Positions 51,482-63,600 are shown, counted from the stretch's first letter. The stretch is 64,000 nt of DNA from Isoetes taiwanensis (GCA_021234155.1 JAJEKV010000017.1:5561901-5625900); one strand, 5' to 3'. Notes: generated by a model not told the origin, from the sequence alone. Program-made: numbers and translations.

Positions 51482-52155
51482 AGCTGGTTTCTTGGAATGT
51501 TCGGGGTGTTGCTTCCTCCCGAACTAAAAGGAGCAGACTTTCCATGGCTCTTGCTAGAATGAATTCAGATTTCTATTGTCTACAAGAGCACAAGTGCAAA
51601 AAAGAGGATGTGCAAAAGGTAGCCTCTATGATCGGTAGGAAATAGAATGTCTTGGTGGCTGCAGCACACTCGGCAAAAGTCTGGAGACATGATATAGCAG
51701 TCACATTCAGTCATGCTGACAGATTTGGTCGCTGGACCATTATCAAGTGGTTTGATAAGGGACAAGAGTGGGGACTAGTGAATGTGTATACACACAATAG
51801 ACCTCATCAGAGAGGTGCACTCTGGGCTGCTTTGAGATCCAAACTAGTTCGACTGGGGGCTCATGTTGCATGGTTGTTGGTGGGTGACTTCAATATGGTG
51901 GAGTTGGAAGTTGATCGGTGCGGCAGAGGACCAGAAGTCATCCAAGGCTTTGAACGTGAACAATGGCAGCGCTTGATACATGACTGTGGCTTGGTAGAGG
52001 TGGATGGCGATGGAACCTTCACTTGGTGCAATGGCTGGCTTTGGTAGAGCATATGCACGTCATGACAGGGGCTATTATAATGCATTGGCAGCTACATATT
52101 TGCATAATTTTTCTCGCCAAAACATGCTTGACAGCTCTATTTCAGATCACAATCC
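51478..52155 (+). pseudogene. LINE ORF2 endonuclease domain
   Basis: MKLVSWNVRGVASSRTKRSR is the EEP-type N-terminus, with YCLQEHK (the catalytic Glu position), LLVGDFNMVELEVDRCG and finally SDHNP in another frame. An in-frame TAG near 51644 and a TAG after NGWLW inactivate it. Confidence 0.75.
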
Positions 52156-52159
52156 GCAG

Positions 52160-52290
52160 TAATATGTAGCATAATAACAGGGGGTTTTCTTTGTGTTTTT
52201 ATACGCTTTGCACTAAGGTTTTCCTATGATTTCGTGATGTATTCAAATGGATGTACTAATGCGTACATCTAGAGTGCACCATTTCTGAGC
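52160..52290. repeat. repeat paired in inverted orientation with 63475-63600
   Basis: AATATGTAGCATAATAACAGG to GCGTACATCTAGAGTGC matches the complement of 63475-63600 at roughly 80-85% by eye. The two could be termini of one 11.4-kb element or two independent copies. Flanks do not show a clear target duplication. Confidence 0.6.
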
Positions 52291-52487
52291 CATTGATTTT
52301 AGCCTTTTTTTTTTCAATGGTCAACAACCAATGGCTCACAACAAAAGCCCTTTTTTTGTGCGTGTGGTGCATAATGGGCACATGAAGGGCCATTAATTTT
52401 AGCCTTTTTTTCAATGGTCAACAACCAATGGCTCACAACAAAAGCCCTCTTTTTATGTGTGTGGTGCATAATGGGCACATGAAGAGC
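52290..52487. repeat. two tandem copies of a 100-bp unit
   Basis: GCCATTGATTTTAGCC at 52289 and GCCATTAATTTTAGCC at 52389. Both continue TCAATGGTCAACAACCAATGG, CACAACAAAAGCCC and GGTGCATAATGGGCACATGAAG. Confidence 0.8.
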
Positions 52488-52719
52488 TTGAAGGGCGCAT
52501 GTAGTGCAGTTTCTCCGCCAGCAACACATTTCTTATCATAACTTTTGATCCAGAGCTCTGTTTGAGATGATTTTTATTGCGTTGGAAAGCTTTCTCCGAT
52601 ATCTTTTTGATAGTGTATTATGTGGATATGCTTGGTTAAGTTATCTATGCTAAAACAGCAATTTTTCGGCCGGGTTTGGTAGGCTTTCACATCCTACCAG
52701 CTGATTAATACAGGATTGC

Positions 52720-53380
52720 GCTATTGGATATTGTTTTATGGCTCATTCCGAATGAAGCTTGCAAAAAATTACCATGCATTTTTGCCCCCCAAGATTCGAG
52801 TGTTGCTATGGCAGATAGTGCACCGATCCCTGAGGGTGAACACCTAGGTTCACAGGGTCAATCCGCGGATCAGCGACCTGTGCCCAATGTGTGGCGCCGG
52901 TGTGGAGACTCTGGAGCACTGTATGTTTCTTTGCTCAGACATCCAGCTGGCATGGCAGTGGGTCCAACGCCTGTTTCATGCCCCACTGCATAGCCAAGAG
53001 GTTCTTTTGGGGGTGTATCCTAGCGGGTGGTCCCATCTTCAGAGTCTGGCCTTCCATTTGTGTAAAGCCTGGTTGCTGTGGCTCATTTGGAAGCGACAAC
53101 GCATGAAGGTGTTCAGGAATGAGGAGGTGCAGCCTTGGTTTTGATCCCGCAGCTAAGATACAAATTATATCTTTCTTACTTGGCGTCCCCTCGGAAAGAG
53201 CAGTTCAAGCCAGCAGTCTGGGAAAGGACCCTCCTCATTGTCGACAGTATTGGTAGGCTTGTGTTATGAGTTGTAGGTAGCTACATGACATGTGGGCTCT
53301 CCCCCCAGAGTGGGCGGGAGTACCCTAGTATCGCTCATCTTGTACTTGGGTCTAAGTTAGATATTGGGGTACAAAAGCAC
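52720..53380 (+). mobile_element. LINE-A 3' end fragment with zinc-knuckle region
   Basis: Reads PPKIRVLLWQIVHRSL, then LCPMCGAGVETLEHCMFLCS and WLLWLIWKRQRMKVF, colinear with the C-terminus of the LINE at 8394-9000. The 3' UTR continues to TTGGGTCTAAGTTAGATATTG near 53345-53378, a word repeated in inverted orientation at 56764-56795. Confidence 0.7.
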
Positions 53381-55038
53381 CCGTCCGGACGCGCTGCTTT
53401 TCGTGCTTGGTCCGCTGTGCTTGGAGGTGCTTGGAGAGCGGGAACGCGATGATCCGTTTTTAGCAAATTGCTTCCGGATCGATGACATGGCTACCCGCAA
53501 AATCAAATTCGGTATAGAATCAATTTGGCGGGGTTGTTGTGAGATGGCGTGGAGAGTTAATAGGTTTTGGCTATGGCGGGAAGCATGATCCGGTGTTCTA
53601 CCCCTGAACAGAATTTTCTTTGTACATCACATTTTCTCTGTACAACACAATTCTCTGTACAACACGATTCTAAATGGATCAATCAGCATCAGATTTAGAT
53701 GAAGAAAAGCGACTTCAAATTTTCCGGGAAGGGCCGTCATGAAGGGCCTGGGGGTAGGCGCCTATCCATCACTTCTAAAGGGTGGTTTTACACGCGTTCC
53801 GGAGTTCCTTCTGTTTGCTTTTTTGATTTCTTTCATTCGAACTTCTCTTTGATTTCAGGCTTCAAGTTTGTTGTATCAGACATGGCACATTCAGGCGCTT
53901 CAGCTGATCCTTCAGGAGTAAGTTTTTTTTTCCAAAAATGGCCAATTGGGTTGCTTGTTTTGGGGTCTAGAACTTCTTGCAGAAGGGGCAAAGGCTGGTG
54001 ATGACAATGACAAAGAAAATGAAGAAGAGAAGGAAAAAGAAAAGCAAGGTTCACTAGCAAGTGAGCTATTACATTTTTTAGTGGTTAAATTTCAGTGTCT
54101 CATATGTTGGATTCCACATGGCTTATATTTCTGTGACTTGCTTATTCGTATAAGAACTAATGGCTGCAATTTGTTCATAAGTTCATTCTAACACAAGGCA
54201 CCTTTCCCTTCCAAAGTACTAATGAATGTTGTAAGCATTAGTGCTCATTGAATTATCATTATCTCCATTCTGCTATTTTATGGTCTATATTCCATTCAAT
54301 TAAGGATCTTTTGGTGGTCTATGAAATTAAATTATGGTCTATGATGCCAACGTTTGGTTTAGGATCTTTTGTAGCAAGGGGAAGCTACAGAGAATCAATT
54401 TATTTCTTGCTTTATTGTACCTCTAGAATTGATTTCATTTTTTAGATGCCAAGATCTGAAGCAAAAAAGGTCTTCTTGTGCAGCAAAAACAGTGATGATG
54501 ATTGGGAAGGACTTCATGTTTCAATTGGATTCCCGGATAACTATAATACTTAATTTCTAGTTATCATGGTGGCCAGAAGTATAAACCTCCATGAACTTCA
54601 GGTATAAAGATGGTGGAAATAGAAGAAAGAAAAAAAAGGAGAGATTTTTTGGTTTCTCAGGTTCAATACCTGATATCTCATTTGGCTATATGTTTGTGTT
54701 CAGACCTTTGATTTTGTTAGGTTCAATCCCTGACATCTCATTTGGCTGCATGCTTGTGTTTAACATTTTGATTTTGCAAAGATGTTTAACACTTTGATCT
54801 TGCAAAGAACAAAAAACAGGGATTACTTTTGCTATGTTCATTGCTATGATTCAGTAATGTTATTTATCATATTTTCTTTGATGTTTTGAAGATGTGTTTG
54901 AGCAATTACTTTGTAATACATAGTATTATTGCTTGAAGACCCAGTGTTTTGAAGAACAGGACATGGATCATATCGTATTTGTTAAAATGCCTTCTAATTT
55001 ATGCTTTTTGTCTTTCACAAATCAAGACAAAATTAGGT
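53381..55038. other. stretch with weak exon-like pieces
   Basis: CAGACATGGCACATTCAGGC at 53876 opens MAHSGASADPSG before GAGTAAGTT, resembling the short exon 1 of the gene 2 family (donor CAG/GTAAGT with an extra GA). CTTGCAG at about 53985 precedes an acidic frame GAKAGDDNDKENEEEKEKEK. At about 54447 MPRSEAKKVFLCSKNSDDDW is coding-like. These could be relics of another element. No gene model is possible. Confidence 0.3.
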
Positions 55039-55512
55039 CTGTATCAGAGCTATTTTGAGTTGCAAAACGTTATTATCTGAATCTGAGATTTGGCAGGCAA
55101 GCCATCCTTAAAGTTATTCAAGTGTTTGCCAAATTACAAAAGCTAATTCAAAGTATAAAATCTCCTTTGCTTTTTGTCTTTGTGAAGGACCCAGTTTTTC
55201 TAGTTCTGTATCAGACCTATTTTGAGGAGGGAAACAATATTATTTGAAGCTGAGATTTGGCAAGCATGTCATCTTTAAGTTTATTCAAGTGCTCCCCAAA
55301 TTACAAAAGCTAATTCAAAGTACAAGATCTATTTTCTTATTTTTGCTCTTTGTCTTGATTTGTGAAGGAAAAACTGTTTAGACCAGTTTTTCTACGTCTG
55401 TATCAGACCTATTTTGAGGAGGCAAACATTATTATTTGAAGCTGAGGTTTGGCAAGCAAGTCATCCTCAAAGTTATTCAAGTGCTCGCCAAATTACAAAA
55501 GCTAATTCAAAG
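55039..55512. repeat. three diverged tandem copies of a 115-190-bp unit
   Basis: GTCTGTATCAGA(G/C)CTATTTTGAG starts near 55038, 55207 and 55397. Each copy runs through GAGATTTGGCA(A/G)GCA, TTATTCAAGTG and CAAATTACAAAAGCTAATTC. Confidence 0.8.
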
Positions 55513-57177
55513 TACTGCTGAAATTTCATAGGGGTAACCTTAGATGTGCAAAAACTGTTTTCTGCAGCAAAAGTCTGATACAACTTGTAATATCTTGAGT
55601 TTGAGAACTTAGAATGACTGGAAACTTGGCCAATATATGCTCATTGATACCCTTAAGCCATGCATAAAGTTTTAAGTCCAAACTCCAAGCCAACATCCAA
55701 ATGGGTGGTACCCATGGGATCTTGCAGTTTTCAGGATGAATGAGTATGGCAGAATTTAACAGTAGGAGTAGGTATTTCATACAACAAGACATGACATCTC
55801 CCATCTAAGATGACGTTTTTAGCTTACTTATCATCTCATCGGAACACCAGACATGCAACATAAGATGCAAAATAAGGAAACATAAACTTGATCCTGCACC
55901 CAAGAGGATTTACGCCTGTATGATGGAAACCAAGCTAGCAGCACTCCAAATGTGATAGTGTTTAACCATTCATTTCAAAGCATTCAAATCAACCTTTTCT
56001 TGGATGCTGTTGTTTTGCAGGGAAGTATAATTCTGAACTGAACCATACTGGCAGAGGATGAACAAATATTAGAAGGATATGAATTATTCGCTCATGCATA
56101 TACCTATTCCATCCAACGAAGTGCTCAAAAATATCACTTTGGGCAGCTTATGCTTGCTGAAATGCATTCTGTCCATAATAGGAGAACTTAAATCATTGCT
56201 GCCATTCTCATTACAAAATAGAGAACAGTAAACATGTAAAACGAATCCAAAACAATGCTTGAGAAACTATATCCCAACGAATGATATGATGGACCTGTTC
56301 TAAAACAACATTTATGAGACTATAAATCCCAACAGATTATATGATAGAAACCTGTGGTCTTTGAGTAAAGTGAAAGTTTGACTGTGTTCAAATGCAAGCA
56401 ATTGATGGAAGCTAGCACGTAAACAGGCAGGTTCATTGATTCCCCACGATTCAAGTACTCGGAAGACGTTAACGTTATTCTTAGTATAAGCTTTTCAGGA
56501 TGCCCAAGAGTTAGACAGCGATAATGGAGATGCGGAAACGGGAGTGTTAAAGGCCCCCGAACACCGATGCGGAAAGGTTGATAAATGCGAAAATGCAGAA
56601 AGATTGATAACATGTATATTCGTCACTTAGTTTCATGCACCCAGAAGGGAAACTCTGCCGGAATGCTTAGTTCTTCTGATTCGGAGCTGGATTTGAGGGC
56701 GGCGAAAAGGTACGTTTTGCTCGAGCTTTACCTGCTTTATCCGCTTCTGCTTGTCGCGCTTTTTTGTACCCCAATATCTAACTTAGACCCACTTACTCTG
56801 TATTAATATTAATTAATCTGATCCTTCAAAAAAAAAATTACTATGCATTTTTAGATTTTGAGGCAGTTATTAAGCAAATTCCAAGGCTTCTAGATTCTGG
56901 TGCTAACAAGCAGAAAAGTTTTCCACTTTGGTTTCTCACCACAAGAATCCATGGAGGCCAAAGGCTGCTGTTAAATTCCAGTTGAAAAATGTTTGTGTAT
57001 GGGTGTTGCAAACTTTATGACTTTCAGAATAATGGGATCAATCTGCTCTATCTTTATGGTAACTTTTACTTATGTTCTATTTGTTTTATTGTGATCAAAT
57101 TCAAAAGCTACAGATGATGAAAGCCTCAAATGAATTCTAGTTTTTTTCTGGTTTGAATTCTAAATTTTTTGTCACAC
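55513..57177. other. no recognised gene; possible exon near 56665
   Basis: ATGCTTAGTTCTTCTGATTCG at 56664 opens a short frame (MLSSSDSELDLRAAKRY) before a GTACGT that could be a donor at about 56710. Shortly after, 56764-56830 carries GTACCCCAATATCTAACTTAGACCC and ends in an A-rich tail, probably a LINE 3' end. Nothing else is supported. Confidence 0.3.
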
Positions 57178-57756
57178 CCGAGGGGGTGACGTCCCTAAGG
57201 CCCCGAAGGGGCTAAAAACATTTTTTTGCAACACAAACCATTAACATCCAACATATAAAAATTAAATCCCCCAACACATAACAACCAACACATAACAACC
57301 ATTGACATTAACAACCAACACATAACTACCATTCACATTAATTAACACAACCATTGGGTCCAACACATTTAAATTAAAATCCCCCTTTGGTTTGGGTGCA
57401 TATTCACAGGGGGGGTGACTCCGGGCAACGAGAGCTGTTGGATAGGCATATTCACCCCTTATTCCTTAATCTACACCATACGTAAAGTTCCTCGTTTCTG
57501 GGGTATGCAAGTACAAAATTTGCTATACTGTATAACAAGATCGCAAAATACTATAAGATTTCAAGCAGAATACTATATGGTGTTGATTTCGTACGTGCAA
57601 AATACAATTATGAGGGCTCTCGCTGCCCTACGTCACCCCCCCTGTGAATATGCACCCAAACCAAAGGGGGATTTTAATTTAAATGTGTTGGACCCAATGG
57701 TTGTGTTAATTAATATGAATGGTAGTTATGTGTTGGTTGTTAATGTCAATGGTTCT
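57178..57756. mobile_element. foldback (long inverted repeat) element, copy 1
   Basis: The left arm (about 57250-57420) and right arm (about 57630-57756) are complementary: CCCCCTTTGGTTTGGGTGCA against TGCACCCAAACCAAAGGGGG, flanked by ATTTAAATTAAAATCC. The middle (57420-57630) contains TTCCTCGTTTCTGGGGTATGCA. No coding. Same family as 60650-61115. Confidence 0.7.
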
Positions 57757-58222
57757 CAGGATGGGGCACATAGCAGGACCAAGACTTATTTCAAGTTAAA
57801 CACTTTATACTTGAAGGATGAGGAGTTTAAAGATGGATGCAAGCAAGCCTGGTCCTCTGCATTCGTGAGAAGGAAAGGAATGGCTTGGATTGTTGATGCT
57901 CTAGCTGTCGTGAAGTCCTTTGCTAAGAATTGGGGTCGTCAGCTCTGTACCAACAATTAGTGGCTTGCAGGTCTGTTATACCATTAGATGCCCAGCAGAA
58001 GAAGCAGATTTTGGCCAGCATTAGACAGATGGAAGCTGAGCAAGTTCATCACGCTCGAGTTAAAGCAGGCCTGCAATGGTTCAAAGAGGGGGATCATTGC
58101 ACAGGCTTCTTTTTTAGAGCTGCAAAAATTCGGAGACAAGCTTCTGCGATGGTGTCTCTCCAAGTTCAAGATGGGCCTCTCATCTCTGATCCTCAGCAAC
58201 TTAAGTTCTTTAACAATGTTTA
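57757..58222 (+). pseudogene. LINE-A ORF2 fragment between endonuclease and RT
   Basis: Reads RTKTYFKLNTLYLKDEEFKD, WSSAFVRRKGMAWIVDALAV, then (shifted) PLDAQQKKQILASIRQME and LQWFKEGDHCTGFFFRAAK, the region before the RT palm of plant L1s. It may be the continuation of the LINE cut at 52160. Confidence 0.75.
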
Positions 58223-58944
58223 AAATGAAACGCACTTATTTGCTCCAAATGCACTTTAAAAGGAATCTTAAAAAGATTCCTTTAAATTCCCTCAAAAAGG
58301 TCCATTTTTGCGATCTATGCGTGACAAGTGTGACAATTTTGACATTTTAGGTACCCTTTTTGGGGGGGTAATTGAACTTAGATACCATGAAAAAATGTTG
58401 GTTACCACTTTTCAGCCCCCTAATTTGCTTTAAAAAATTAGTAGAAATTTGAAGGACTCCAAAAACTAGACATTGAAGAAAACACCAAGTGCACTGGACC
58501 AACAAAAAGGTATCTCATTCAAAACGTTCGGATTCTTTACAAAATTATAACAAGACAGTCAAAATTGCAACACGTATTGACTTTGCCCGAGCCCTGAAGC
58601 TTTATCCTAATTATATATATGCCTTATTGGACAAATTTACATTTTGCAGCAATTTAGGATGCATCTCATCCTCCAACTCATTCAGAACATGATCTTCAGA
58701 CCTATCCATGTCCTCTGCCCCACCATCAAAAGGGATGTTCCTCAGCACTGTCTACTAATGAAACTACATCGTCATCTGTAACAACGTTTTTGGGTGATTC
58801 ACCAAATCCACATGTTGTCATTTGAGCTCTAAAATGTGTTTCCGACTCGCCAGATGATGGCTAGGTAACCATATAACATGGCTTCATGTTTTTTAGCTTT
58901 AGTTCGTAGGCTTTGATTTTTTCCACGTTATTGGCGTCATTGCG

Positions 58945-59245
58945 GCATAAATTTATACAGCATTGCAGTATAAATTTATACGGGAGCTTAGGAGGCATTG
59001 CGGTATAAATTTATACAGCGTGAGCTCAAGCGGTATAAATTTATACAGCATGAGCTCAAGCGGTACAATTTTATACCATGTGAGTTCAAGCGATACACAA
59101 GGAAAGAACTCGAATGGTATAAATTTATACCGCCTGTGAGCTTACGCGGTATAAATTTATACCATCATCCCACATGAAAAAAACAAGAGCATATAAATTT
59201 ATACCGGAATTGTTTTACAAAAGAAACCACGGTATAAATTTATAC
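58945..59245. repeat. minisatellite of about 30-bp units centred on GTATAAATTTATAC
   Basis: At least nine units with the palindromic core GTATAAATTTATAC (for example near 58948, 58971, 59001, 59030, 59117, 59150, 59188 and 59231). Spacers are of the type AGCGTGAGCTCAAGCG. One more isolated core lies at 59398-59411. Confidence 0.8.
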
Positions 59246-60649
59246 TACAATTTCTCTTTAATACGTTTTGTTATAAATCCAATACAGTATAACACAAGAA
59301 AATTCTATTAGATGGATCTTTATTGTTGGTTATAACATGACAGGATGCAGATATAACATGACAATCGTCTGGCTAAAACATGGCAGATGCTTTTGACGGT
59401 ATAAATTTATACCGAGGCTAGGAAAATTCTGTGGGAGGAAAATTTTAGGGTTTTGATTTCTAACGATGCCAGACGTTCTTGGTGATGCATAGAGTTTTTT
59501 TGTGATGCATAAGGCTTCTAAGCTTCAAAGAAAGAAGAAAAAAAATTAGGGTTCTTCATGGCCGTGGTTCTTCCAGAAGTTTTTTTTAGGGTTGGCTAGG
59601 TTCTTCCGATATTGCTTCCAAGTTCCAAGCTCCGGCTCCGGTCATGATGGCTTTGGTATTTGCAAGCAGTGGAATGTTTGAGACCATCGTTGGGAAATAT
59701 GGAGCTCCGGTAAGCCATAGCAGCAGGAGCCAAATGTATCCGGATCAGGGTAGGTTTTACTTGGGTGTAGAGCATTCTGCCAAAAATAGGTTAGACTAAT
59801 TTTAGCTGAAGAAAGGACGTTTCTAGATTACACTGGATTGATCTAAAAACATGTTGCCCCTTGGAAACAAGGTGCCAGACATATTATCTTGGAAGCGCCC
59901 TTGTGCTGGTGCCTCAATTGGCTAAAGCCGAAGCTTACAAAGGCGAGAGCTCACAAATTTAAGAAAAGGAGCTGGTCTGATCTCGTCACTATGTGTAAAA
60001 GGAAGGGGAGCCACATATGCAGTCCAAAAAGCAGTTTTTTGCTAAAGATTGTGGAGAAATTCATGTTAAACACTCCACTTCAAGCTAAGAAAGATGCTGG
60101 TATAGGCAAATATGTTTCTCAAAATGCTGGAAGCAAAGAAGGCAATTATGGAGCAAGGAATGCAAAGAAGACTAAGAATTTGATGAGTAGTTACAACCGA
60201 ATCAGGTTTTAAGCGCTTTTGTTGGTATATTAAGTGTAATTTCGAATTTTAACAAGTAATGTCTTTGGCTAATTATTTCAGAGGGTTGCATGTAACCACA
60301 TTTTTCGCAAACAACCTTCTTGGTTTGTAACCATTTAAGGATTCACTAGATAAATTAATTGTCTCCACTAAAGCGGATATTACTAAAAATGGGATCTTTG
60401 GATAGAGTATGGCTGAACTCAATCTCTTTGCATTTTGGATGTTTGAAGGTTTTTCTTGAAGAATACAAAGTGGCTTTATCTTTGGAGAATATATAAGAAT
60501 CTGTCTAGTTTTTCTAATTAATCTGTTGCATTTTACTGTGCAAAACAGAGGTAACTCTTTCTTAGTTCTTTATACTCGAAAATTGGGCTCCTGATACTAA
60601 AATCTGAGCACAATTAATATGGATTTCGATTGCTGTAAGTTCCAATGTC
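59246..60649. other. no confident gene
   Basis: A lysine-rich open frame at about 59889-60212 lacks an ATG at its start and matches nothing I recognise. The rest is AT-rich without structure. Confidence 0.3.
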
Positions 60650-61115
60650 TTTTCAACACACAACTATTATTAACATTATTAACATAAACCATTGCATTTA
60701 ACACATTTAAATTAAAATCCCCCTTAAACCCCCTTTGGTTTGGGTGCATATTCACACGGGGGGTTACTTCGGGCAACGAGAGCTGTAGGATGGGCATATT
60801 TGCCCTTTATTCCAAGATCTGGATCGTACATAGCGATCCTCGTTTGTGGGGTATGCATGTACAAATATTTGTATACTGTATATCAAGATTTGCAAAATAC
60901 TATAAGGTTTGAGAGAATGTACTTAATGGTGTTAATTTTGTACATGTATTGTAAATATATTTTTGGGGCTCTCGCTGCCCTACGTAACCCCCCGTGTGAA
61001 TATGCACCCAAACCAAAGGGGGTTTAAGGGGGATTTTAATTTAAATGTGTTAAATGCAATGGTTTATGTTAATAATGTTAATAATAGTTGTGTGTTGATT
61101 GTTATATTAAAAAAA
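60650..61115. mobile_element. foldback element, copy 2
   Basis: Left arm about 60660-60760 (TTAACACATTTAAATTAAAA, CCCTTAAACCCCCTTTGG). Right arm about 60990-61095 (the exact complement phrases). The middle has GATCGTACATAGCGATCC and GGGGTATGCATGTACAA. Closely related to 57178-57756, including GGGCAACGAGAGCTGT. Confidence 0.75.
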
Positions 61116-61295
61116 TTTTTGGGCCCTTCGGGCCCTACGTCACCCCCCGTGTGAATGCACCCAAACCAAAGGGGGTTTGAGGGGGATTTTAATTTAACAT
61201 AGTTTGATGTAATGCTTTATGTTAATTAATGTTAATGTTAATTACATATTGGTTATTAAAAAAAATTGGCACCCTTCGAGCCCTCACAAAAACAA
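61116..61295. mobile_element. half of a foldback element (third copy)
   Basis: GGGCCCTTCGGGCCCTACGTCACCCCCCGTG begins a third right arm (TGCACCCAAACCAAAGGGGG, TTTAATTTAACATAG) directly after copy 2. No left arm is present. Confidence 0.6.
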
Positions 61296-61834
61296 ACATA
61301 AGTAAAGTTTAAGGGCCTAAATAGATAGATAGATACTAACTAAGAAGCTTCAGTATTGCAATTGAACCTGAGGAGGACTTAAATTTTTGTTTGGCAAAAC
61401 ATAGTTGAAACAAAACTTTGATTTAGTTGTAACTTGACTAAGGAATGGCATAAGAACACATGGTGAGAAGTTTAAATGTTTCGTTGGTAGCTTAAGCATA
61501 ATTTGTATGACCACATTCATAAAATATGCACAGGATTCTAATGCAACACAAGAAGCCAAAGTCATAATTAGTTTTCAATATAGCACAGGATGCCAAAGCC
61601 AATATCACGGTACAAATTTTAGCATAGTGTTCATGAAAATCTCTATGCACGAAATTCCTAGAGCATTTAACATTTATTCATGAAAATGTTTATGCATGAG
61701 ACCTTATTATTTTACAGCATCTGTTTGTACTGCATCCTTTCAACAAATGAAGTGTTTGTACTGCATCCTTTCAAAAAATGCGAGTCCTTAAACTGTGAAT
61801 GAAATATTGAAATGTGATGAAAAAAGACATACCA
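61296..61834. other. no recognised gene
   Basis: AT-rich. A GATAGATAGATA run near 61323 and a short duplication (TTTGTACTGCATCCTTTCAA at 61724 and 61753) are the only structures seen. Confidence 0.4.
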
Positions 61835-61837
61835 TTT

Positions 61838-62089
61838 GATAAGTCCACATGTTGTCCTAAGATAGAATTCCCATCTCCATGGAAATCTATCCTAGCAACT
61901 ATTCTCAGCAAAGGTAGATGCTTGATGACAAGCGATCTGATGCTTTCTTCTGCAAGCCTTCCAATCCCTCCATAGTTTCCCTGGGGCATAGAACATATAC
62001 TGTCAGTTCTAATGCCCGAAGAAGCCTGCGAAATTTGAGCTGCCATAGCTTCCGGAATCAAAGCCTTTGGAGATAAAAGAGCTTCTAGC
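61838..62089 (-). CDS. possible exon of an unrecognised (host?) gene
   Basis: On the minus strand, after TTGATTCATAG, an open stretch reads LEALLSPKALIPEAMAAQIS, QASSGIRTDSICSMPQGNYG and GIGRLAEESIRSLVIKHLPLL, then RIVARIDFHGDGNSILGQHV and DLSNG just before GTATGTC, a good splice donor near 61835. Composition and splice signals look like a real exon. I do not recognise the protein. An upstream frame (62091-62330, MPHRKSSPQICLDSSPHLW) may be part of the same gene. Confidence 0.4.
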
Positions 62090-62550
62090 TATGAATCAAA
62101 GCATGATGCCAGTATGCATGTGCATTTGGGTCACATCCGCGGGCGGCCTCCTTCCTCGCTCTGAGGTCGGGTTTTGCAATATGCGACCATAGGGTCACAA
62201 AAATTCCATCATATCCTCGCAACAAAGATGCCCACGGAATCTTTCCACAAAACCACAGATGCGGGGAAGAATCTAAACAGATTTGGGGCGATGACTTGCG
62301 GTGTGGCATCTTAATAAGCTTAAGAAAAAAATTAGATCGGGAAATAATTCGAATCAGAGGCGCAAACGCCGGTTGAGATGATGAGACTCGCCTCGAGTAA
62401 TATGATAAACCTATAGAGAAATGTGCAAGCATTTCAACTATTCGGCATCAATTGCGTGCTTTTAACGGGCAGCAAGGATTCTATATATAGTATCCAAGGC
62501 CATTCATCGACTTCTAACATAAGTTCTTTTGTTGGCTGCAAAAAGTTTAA

Positions 62551-62778
62551 ACTTATAAAGTATAAAACTAGCAGCCCACTTCCTCTACCAAATTTGTTGG
62601 AATGTTCGAGAAAAGGAAGATGGTCATATAAGATCAATGAGGCAATCGATGAATAGATGCAAGTACTTATAAAGTATAAAACTAGCAGCCCACTTCCTCA
62701 TTTCAATTTGTTGGAATGTTCGAAAAGGAAGATGGTCATATAAGATCAATGAGGCAATCGGTGAATAGATGCAAGTTG
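62551..62778. repeat. tandem duplication of about 115 bp
   Basis: CTTATAAAGTATAAAACTAG starts at 62551 and 62669. Both continue CAGCCCACTTCCTC, TTGTTGGAATGTTCG, AAGGAAGATGGTCATATAAG and AATGAGGCAATCG(A/G)TGAATAG. Confidence 0.85.
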
Positions 62779-63474
62779 GACAACAATTGTCAACAATCTA
62801 AATGCCCACGCATATCATTCAAGAGATGTTAGAAAATAACTTACCGCCATCGAATTGCGTGAAGCAAAGAGAAGGCTAAATGATGTTAAGTCGAGTAACA
62901 TGAGCGTAACATCGAGGTCGGCTTTAATCGTGAAAAGGGCTTTTGAGGCAAAGCGTCCCGGCAAAATAGATTCAAAGATTCAACAAAAACTCAATAACCA
63001 TAGCACTAAACGCGGTCCAAGCAAAACACTAAAACCCAATAAAAGTTTTGTCCTCAAGGTCGGAAAGCTATGAAGCAAAACTAAATCCGATCTGTGGCAG
63101 CAAAATGGAGCTGATCCGGAGCTCAAGACAGGGCGATTTCTACAAAAACCCAAGTGAAGATTGGTATGCCAGAGGACCCTGCCATTGCGAAACTACCATA
63201 GGGCTCCTGCAAGCCATCGCTAAGCAAAAGGGCTACAATCCCTAAAACGTGAACTACAATCCGGGAGCCCTAAAACCTCCACTCCATTGCCATGGAGCTC
63301 CTCGAAACCATAGCCATACTTCCAGATCAACCAGAATAGAACCCTAAAGTAGAGCTCCGAAATCCAACCCTAAAGTAGAACTCTCGAGGTCTTGCATGCC
63401 ATGATTTGAAGCTTAAAAATAAAAAGGTCTTAAACCATTGGAAAAGATTAATAAAACTAGCCCAAAATTAGTGC
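62779..63474. other. no confident gene
   Basis: The plus strand has short coding-like pieces (REAKRRLNDVKSSNMS near 62855, RSSRQGDFYKNPSEDWYARG near 63120) in different frames. No ordered gene model is possible. Confidence 0.3.
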
Positions 63475-63600
63475 ACTCGTATGCGCACTCTAGATGTACG
63501 CATTAGTACATCCAATTGCATACGCGATGAAATCATAGCAAAACCATATGCAAAAGCGTATAAAAATACAAAAGGAACCCCCTGTTATAATGCTACATAT
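63475..63600. repeat. inverted partner of 52160-52290
   Basis: GCACTCTAGATGTACGCATTAG to GTTATAATGCTACATATT, the complement of the block at 52160-52290. 63601-64000 has no recognised feature. Confidence 0.6.

Larger units (their letters stand above)
49600..52160 (+). mobile_element. L1-type LINE with ORF1 and endonuclease, 3' part missing
   Basis: The 5' UTR starts near 49600. ORF1 begins at 49722 and ORF2 at 51478 (ATGA overlap, TTATGAAG). The sequence stops at CAGATCACAATCCG, the SDHNP motif that closes the endonuclease, where a different repeat begins. The next ORF2 section (linker to RT) appears at 57757-58222, so 5.6 kb of other repeats may split one copy. Confidence 0.75.

Noticed and set aside
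55526-55804. Minus-strand 92-codon frame
   Set aside because: No conserved motif, no splice or promoter support, and composition like the surrounding AT-rich DNA.
58945-59245. Regular 30-bp period suggesting a CRISPR-like array
   Set aside because: Spacers are repeats of one another (GTGAGCTCAAGCG), so it is a minisatellite.
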